Shown in pieces: positions 61,301 through 64,000 of a DNA stretch of 64,000 nt. This stretch comes from Sutcliffiella horikoshii (GTDB lineage Bacteria > Bacillota > Bacilli > Bacillales > Bacillaceae_I). The notes under the pieces were generated by a model. It was given only the letters and a program-made list of their open reading frames with translations. It made no database searches and had not been told where the DNA came from. Position 1 is the stretch's first letter, and every line of letters begins with the position of its first letter. Position numbers and translations under genes: made by a program. Where the stretch lies: assembly GCF_019931755.1 (NCBI RefSeq), contig NZ_CP082921.1:62001-126000 (forward strand), read 5' to 3'.

Positions 61301-62605
61301 GCGAGTCAATTAGCAAGTGCCGAAGTAGCAACAGAAAAACAAAGTTTTGTAAATGACGCTCAAAGTAAAGGATTATCAAAGAATGAAGCTATTGTTCAAT
61401 GGGATAATCAGAACCCTGGCGCATTTGAACAAAAGTATCAAAGGATTAAGCAGAATATACCAAATAAAATTTCTTCTACCGATATCCCACTTATGTCAGA
61501 AGGAAAGACAGTGGCTAGATTTGTAGGAGAAGCGTCCGGTATGAACACTGTTCTTCGTACAATGCGTGGAATTGGTCAAGGAGCTGTTAGTGGGTACACT
61601 ATCGCAGCAGAAACAGGCGAAAATAGAATAGTTCAAGCTGTTAAAGGTTCTTTCTCAGGTGCTGCATCAGGATTTATAAGAGGTGAAAATGCGGTAGAGA
61701 AACAACAAAATTGGAAAGATGGAATCTCCTATGCTTCAAGTGTTTTGGGTGGTGTTTCTGGATATCAAGTAGGGGCAAAGATTGCAAACAAGGTTCGCCC
61801 TTTTAACAATCAAGTTAAACAAGCCATCTATGAACCATCAGAAGTTATGCAAATGGCGCAGACTACTATAGACGATTTTGGTAATGAAAAAGTAGCTAGC
61901 GGGGCTGTAAGAATGGTCACAACAAATAATAGTTCGCATTTAGAAGTAAGGACTAAAACAGGAGAATCAAGAATTGTTTCCCATTACGGTTCTGGTCATA
62001 GCGGATTGAAAAAAGGGGAGGTAGTATATCAAGATTTAGATGTACAAAATGACTCTTTCGTTCCAACAAAAGTTAATGGCCAATCCTCTGTCTATAGAGT
62101 TGATAGTGGTGGAGGAAAAATCCCTTTAAATGTGGATTTAAACGTTGACCCTAATAGACTATTAGCCAATCGGTTAAATCAAAAATCAGTATCCACTAAG
62201 CAAGCACCAATGTATAGTCAACAAGTTGATATGGGCAATTTTCACTTGGATGATGCCATGGAAAAAGGATTCAAGAATGTACATGTAGTTGTAGAAAGAG
62301 GAAAAAGTTATATTGCTGGTAAACAAGGGGATCAAACTTATCGAATATCACCTATTTACTCTGGTGATACCAGAATTCCGGATGGGAAAACCTACAATGT
62401 GAATTGTGATGTAGTGAATAACAAGTTGGTAAAAGGCACGACTGTACTTGAAAATTCTTCAAGCCTAGGTCAACAACAAACAGTCGAGGTTGATTATACA
62501 TCTTCTCTGGACCCTAATATGATGTTACCCATCAAGCCAAACAAACGTTTAGAAAATAGAAGGAATAATGAACAGTTCAGAAGAAAGCAAGGATTGTTGG
62601 GGTGA
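58346..62605 (+). CDS. giant VirB6/TrbL-like T4SS protein with long repeat domain
   Basis: The N-terminal 290 residues form a VirB6/TrbL channel unit with about six helices (for example FVMTIIAGFLILIAVIIAG, LIVGILLSQLGTVYTLIFQF, LTLLILMILGPVMVALYLF) and a Gly/Ala-rich section (270-420). The remainder, about 1000 residues, is hydrophilic. It contains a 156-158-residue repeat beginning near residues 524, 680 and 838, with partial units near 450 and after 990. Each unit holds a NKDQFMxxYExxNPP-type segment and a FASxMVDKAM-type segment. Typical VirB6 homologues lack this extension. The repeats may form a long structure on the inside or outside of the membrane; orientation cannot be told here. 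Confidence 0.8.
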   Translation: MNKIFDVVESLFEFLWELLIEPFLGLKKLDDLIFGKDTLWGEELIWRTFVESELQYAYFPGSFVMTIIAGFLILIAVIIAGIRISGATINPASRTALIEFLKDALIVGILLSQLGTVYTLIFQFNSTIVGIFEGPVQEMQTNFDLVSDGVGAAGSILGWIVIQLALLGLLIWANFYYMMRKLTLLILMILGPVMVALYLFPKTKAITAGWFKELVGSVLVQSIHASTIWIIAVIASTQNSYSVATGGFSVAAVILYIIFIPISESIRNLFGLGGGMQGGLAKAGAMFGMAGLAGMYGSVKGALDGKSVGSALQGMYKGAKDRVKGEGSTDKDVKSTIGANTGTDTGTTAKADKMLKAGQILGKTGKMTAGMAGSIAGSVMGPMGAIAMGTIGGELGEKAGGLAGRMGAAGAQGIASRLGKGKEGALKSLDKQKEKDKDKAMIDSLTEDESTKWANDNKEDFMKDLKEKFPDATQADLDKRWNDELQQRRGGFREKAEQKWNKAKESNGKYADANNLKESLSKDMTSAWAEQNQDQFMEDFTNNNPPEKPFDQMNEAEKVDYENKKIDAWNNRVGQKKAQFQKAGEDTANAMVKNQDHNLVNKQDFASSMVDKALGLEKEDLKQSMNLNNDEAAKEFDLTKDARQKALVKISQKSLNSVPTVKNTENGSAGELGSAIATEMTNDWAGKNKDAFLNQYESNNPPKENMTQEEREAYNNNREQAWSKRVAGKKATFEKAATQTIAEFGGNSGSVVSKADFSSKMVDNAMAQEKAAYISDNADKLGGVDKAKAAFEATKGERQQALIKSATNSVGSVKSISLGNVTEGATGKVIANQLSQDMTNSWSSQNKDQFMQNYESANPPNPNMSPSEAKIYEADKQNSWKQVVQRKKQQFSQAANEVVAQMTNGNPSAVVDKNQFADAMVDKAMNIEKAGVSDISTGSIGFEIDYGKQASERKKVYANAAQSSINGVESVQIFNKSGAVNSNFLASQLASAEVATEKQSFVNDAQSKGLSKNEAIVQWDNQNPGAFEQKYQRIKQNIPNKISSTDIPLMSEGKTVARFVGEASGMNTVLRTMRGIGQGAVSGYTIAAETGENRIVQAVKGSFSGAASGFIRGENAVEKQQNWKDGISYASSVLGGVSGYQVGAKIANKVRPFNNQVKQAIYEPSEVMQMAQTTIDDFGNEKVASGAVRMVTTNNSSHLEVRTKTGESRIVSHYGSGHSGLKKGEVVYQDLDVQNDSFVPTKVNGQSSVYRVDSGGGKIPLNVDLNVDPNRLLANRLNQKSVSTKQAPMYSQQVDMGNFHLDDAMEKGFKNVHVVVERGKSYIAGKQGDQTYRISPIYSGDTRIPDGKTYNVNCDVVNNKLVKGTTVLENSSSLGQQQTVEVDYTSSLDPNMMLPIKPNKRLENRRNNEQFRRKQGLLG

Positions 62606-62609
62606 TTGA

Positions 62610-64000
62610 ATGGAACAAAGAGAGTTGGAAGAACAACATCAATCTAATCCTGTAAAAGAGGCAGCCGCTAACCAAATAAAGAAAAAAGGTCGCAAGCTTG
62701 CAGCTAAAGCACTTAAAAAAGGTGCGAAACTTGCGGCCAAAGCTGCTGCTAAAGGTATTGCGGCTCTAGTTAAAGTACTATTGTCTTTAGCAGCAATAAT
62801 TGGAATACCACTTCTTATTAAAATCACTATTATCATTTCATTAATATTAATTGTTATGTTAGTTAGCGTGTTTCTACTAGGTGGCTTAGGTTCGGATTCA
62901 GAACTAGATGGTGATTATAGAATTCTGAATGAGTATATTATCGAACAAGCAAACAACACGGTCGATATGTCTAAACCCGAACAGGCACGTTACAAGGTTC
63001 CAGAAGGCTTAGTAGCAGCTGTAATACAAATTGACGGGTTATCCGAAGAAAGTAATATAAACAATTACAAAGACCTTATTAAGAGAATGACTACATCTTT
63101 AAAGCCGGAGTTCACCTACGAAAGTTTCAATGAATATGAAGAGATTGAAACAACTGTTTGTGAGGATGGGGTTTGTGGTTCACCTTCTCTAGAGAAGATA
63201 GACCATTGGGTAAGCAAACTAACTTTTGCTGATTATTGGAATGGCTTTACATCAATACAACATGATCCTTACTTAACTAACTGGACAACAAGAGAAGAAA
63301 TTAGTTATAGAACAGAAACACATACAGAAATGCAAGAAGTGACAAGAACTATAACCAAAACAAAAACTGAATATAGACTAGAATTAGTTAAGAAAACTCG
63401 ACAAGAAGCCTATGAAGAATGGGAATCCTCTCCCTATATAGATGATTACGGAAATCTGGCTTGTTGTATTTACAAAAAAGTAACAAAATATAAAACAGTA
63501 GAATATTACGAGGAAGAGCTAGTTCCTTATGAAGTTGAATACGAAGAAGAAATAACTGTTGAAGAAGAAGTAGAGGTTGAGGTGATAATAGAAATAAAGA
63601 CTATTATTCGTACCAGAAGACAGTTATTCAACTCCACAGAAAATGAAACAGAAGACTATACCACCTTTGATAATATATTAAATAGTTATAACATGGGGGA
63701 AAAAGACAAGCAGTTAATAGACGGGTTATATGAACTTGTAGGTGGATTAAGTAATTATACACAATGGCTAGAAGGATATAGTGGTGGCTCATGGGGCGGA
63801 GGTTTCAATGGGAATATAATTCCTGGCGATAATGTCCCTCCTCAGTACATGCCAATATATTTATCTGCAGAAGCGGCTTTTGGAGTAGATTGGTATGTCA
63901 TAGCAGCTTTACACTATGTAGAAACAGGTTATTCTACCCACCCAACTATGATTAGTAACATGGGGGCTGTTGGACATTTTCAGTTCTTAAAAAGAACGTG
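62610..64000 (+). CDS. VirB1-like lytic transglycosylase of the T4SS (C-terminus off the window)
   Basis: Start ATG 62610, 5 bp after the VirB6-like stop; at least 463 residues are visible. It has a basic Ala/Lys-rich N-terminus (KKKGRKLAAKALKKGAKLAAKAAAK), one long membrane helix near 65-90 (LLIKITIIISLILIVMLVSVF), a beta/charge-rich extracellular region with many Glu-Val/Thr repeats, and a C-terminal lysozyme-like domain: YLSAEAAFGVDWYVIAALHYVETG...MGAVGHFQF. The Glu in YVETG sits where the catalytic Glu of SLT enzymes is found. It would open peptidoglycan for the T4SS. Confidence 0.75.
   Translation, partial: MEQRELEEQHQSNPVKEAAANQIKKKGRKLAAKALKKGAKLAAKAAAKGIAALVKVLLSLAAIIGIPLLIKITIIISLILIVMLVSVFLLGGLGSDSELDGDYRILNEYIIEQANNTVDMSKPEQARYKVPEGLVAAVIQIDGLSEESNINNYKDLIKRMTTSLKPEFTYESFNEYEEIETTVCEDGVCGSPSLEKIDHWVSKLTFADYWNGFTSIQHDPYLTNWTTREEISYRTETHTEMQEVTRTITKTKTEYRLELVKKTRQEAYEEWESSPYIDDYGNLACCIYKKVTKYKTVEYYEEELVPYEVEYEEEITVEEEVEVEVIIEIKTIIRTRRQLFNSTENETEDYTTFDNILNSYNMGEKDKQLIDGLYELVGGLSNYTQWLEGYSGGSWGGGFNGNIIPGDNVPPQYMPIYLSAEAAFGVDWYVIAALHYVETGYSTHPTMISNMGAVGHFQFLKRT

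Overview
The window looks like about 64 kb of a large, low-GC conjugative plasmid from a Bacillaceae host. The evidence is the AT-rich sequence, strong AGGAGG-type ribosome binding sites, sigma-A promoters with 17-bp spacers, a TubR/TubZ (type III) partition-replication locus, a Gram-positive type IV secretion (T4SS) operon, and proteins seen on large Bacillus-type plasmids (plasmid DnaN, SSB, Rad52-family annealing protein, TOPRIM primase-like protein). Both edges cut through genes. No tRNA, rRNA or CRISPR array was seen.

Layout. 1-9150 (mostly minus): DNA-metabolism operons with a DUF6094-type methyltransferase, SSB, an FRG-domain protein and an orphan DndC-like sulfurtransferase. An IS1182-family element (3391-4903) sits inside a terminator hairpin. 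9431-15307 (minus): a 1418-aa secreted PKD adhesin and a KPEP-repeat wall-spanning protein. 15605-24549 (minus): a complete-looking Tad (type IVc) pilus operon with five tandem mini-pilins. 24782-27966 (minus): small membrane protein, Yip1-like protein, lipoprotein, winged-helix protein, S1-domain RNA-binding protein. 28188-32214 (minus): VirD4-type coupling ATPase and a Replic_Relax-type protein. 32340-39388 (plus): iteron-rich DNA, tubR, tubZ, a TubY-like coiled-coil protein and a 539-aa unassigned, possibly replication-related protein. 39806-42977 (plus): a degenerate tyrosine recombinase and a three-gene operon with a lipoprotein. 42992-48663 (minus): an E1/E2/JAMM ubiquitin-like (PRTRC-type) cluster with two unknowns, dnaN and a Rad52-family gene. 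49015-53533 (plus): Xre-type regulator, a third MinD/CpaE-like protein, a DUF4258 protein, primase-like protein and a membrane protein. 53810-64000 (plus): a possible tandem ribbon-helix-helix regulator, then the T4SS operon (VirB2-like, PrgI/VirB3, TrsD-like, VirB4, giant VirB6, VirB1-like transglycosylase).

The most unusual feature is regulatory. Ten transcription units start with a leader that contains a strong intrinsic terminator between promoter and first gene. The leaders fall into two sequence families of five. Family B has a small hairpin immediately followed by AGCGG, then a long terminator whose 5' arm carries CTTTGG(G) (CTCTGGG in one copy). Family A has a 12-13-nt motif GGGAW-N(2-3)-CCCAC forming the left edge of the terminator. 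Several of these operons also carry intercistronic terminators. Together this suggests a plasmid-wide attenuation or processive antitermination network coordinating replication/repair, pili and conjugation genes.

How the parts may work together (inference): the T4SS, VirD4 protein and Replic_Relax-type protein move DNA. The Tad pilus and the two surface proteins could promote mating contacts. SSB, DnaN, the Rad52-family protein and the primase-like protein could establish the incoming DNA. TubRZ stabilises the plasmid.
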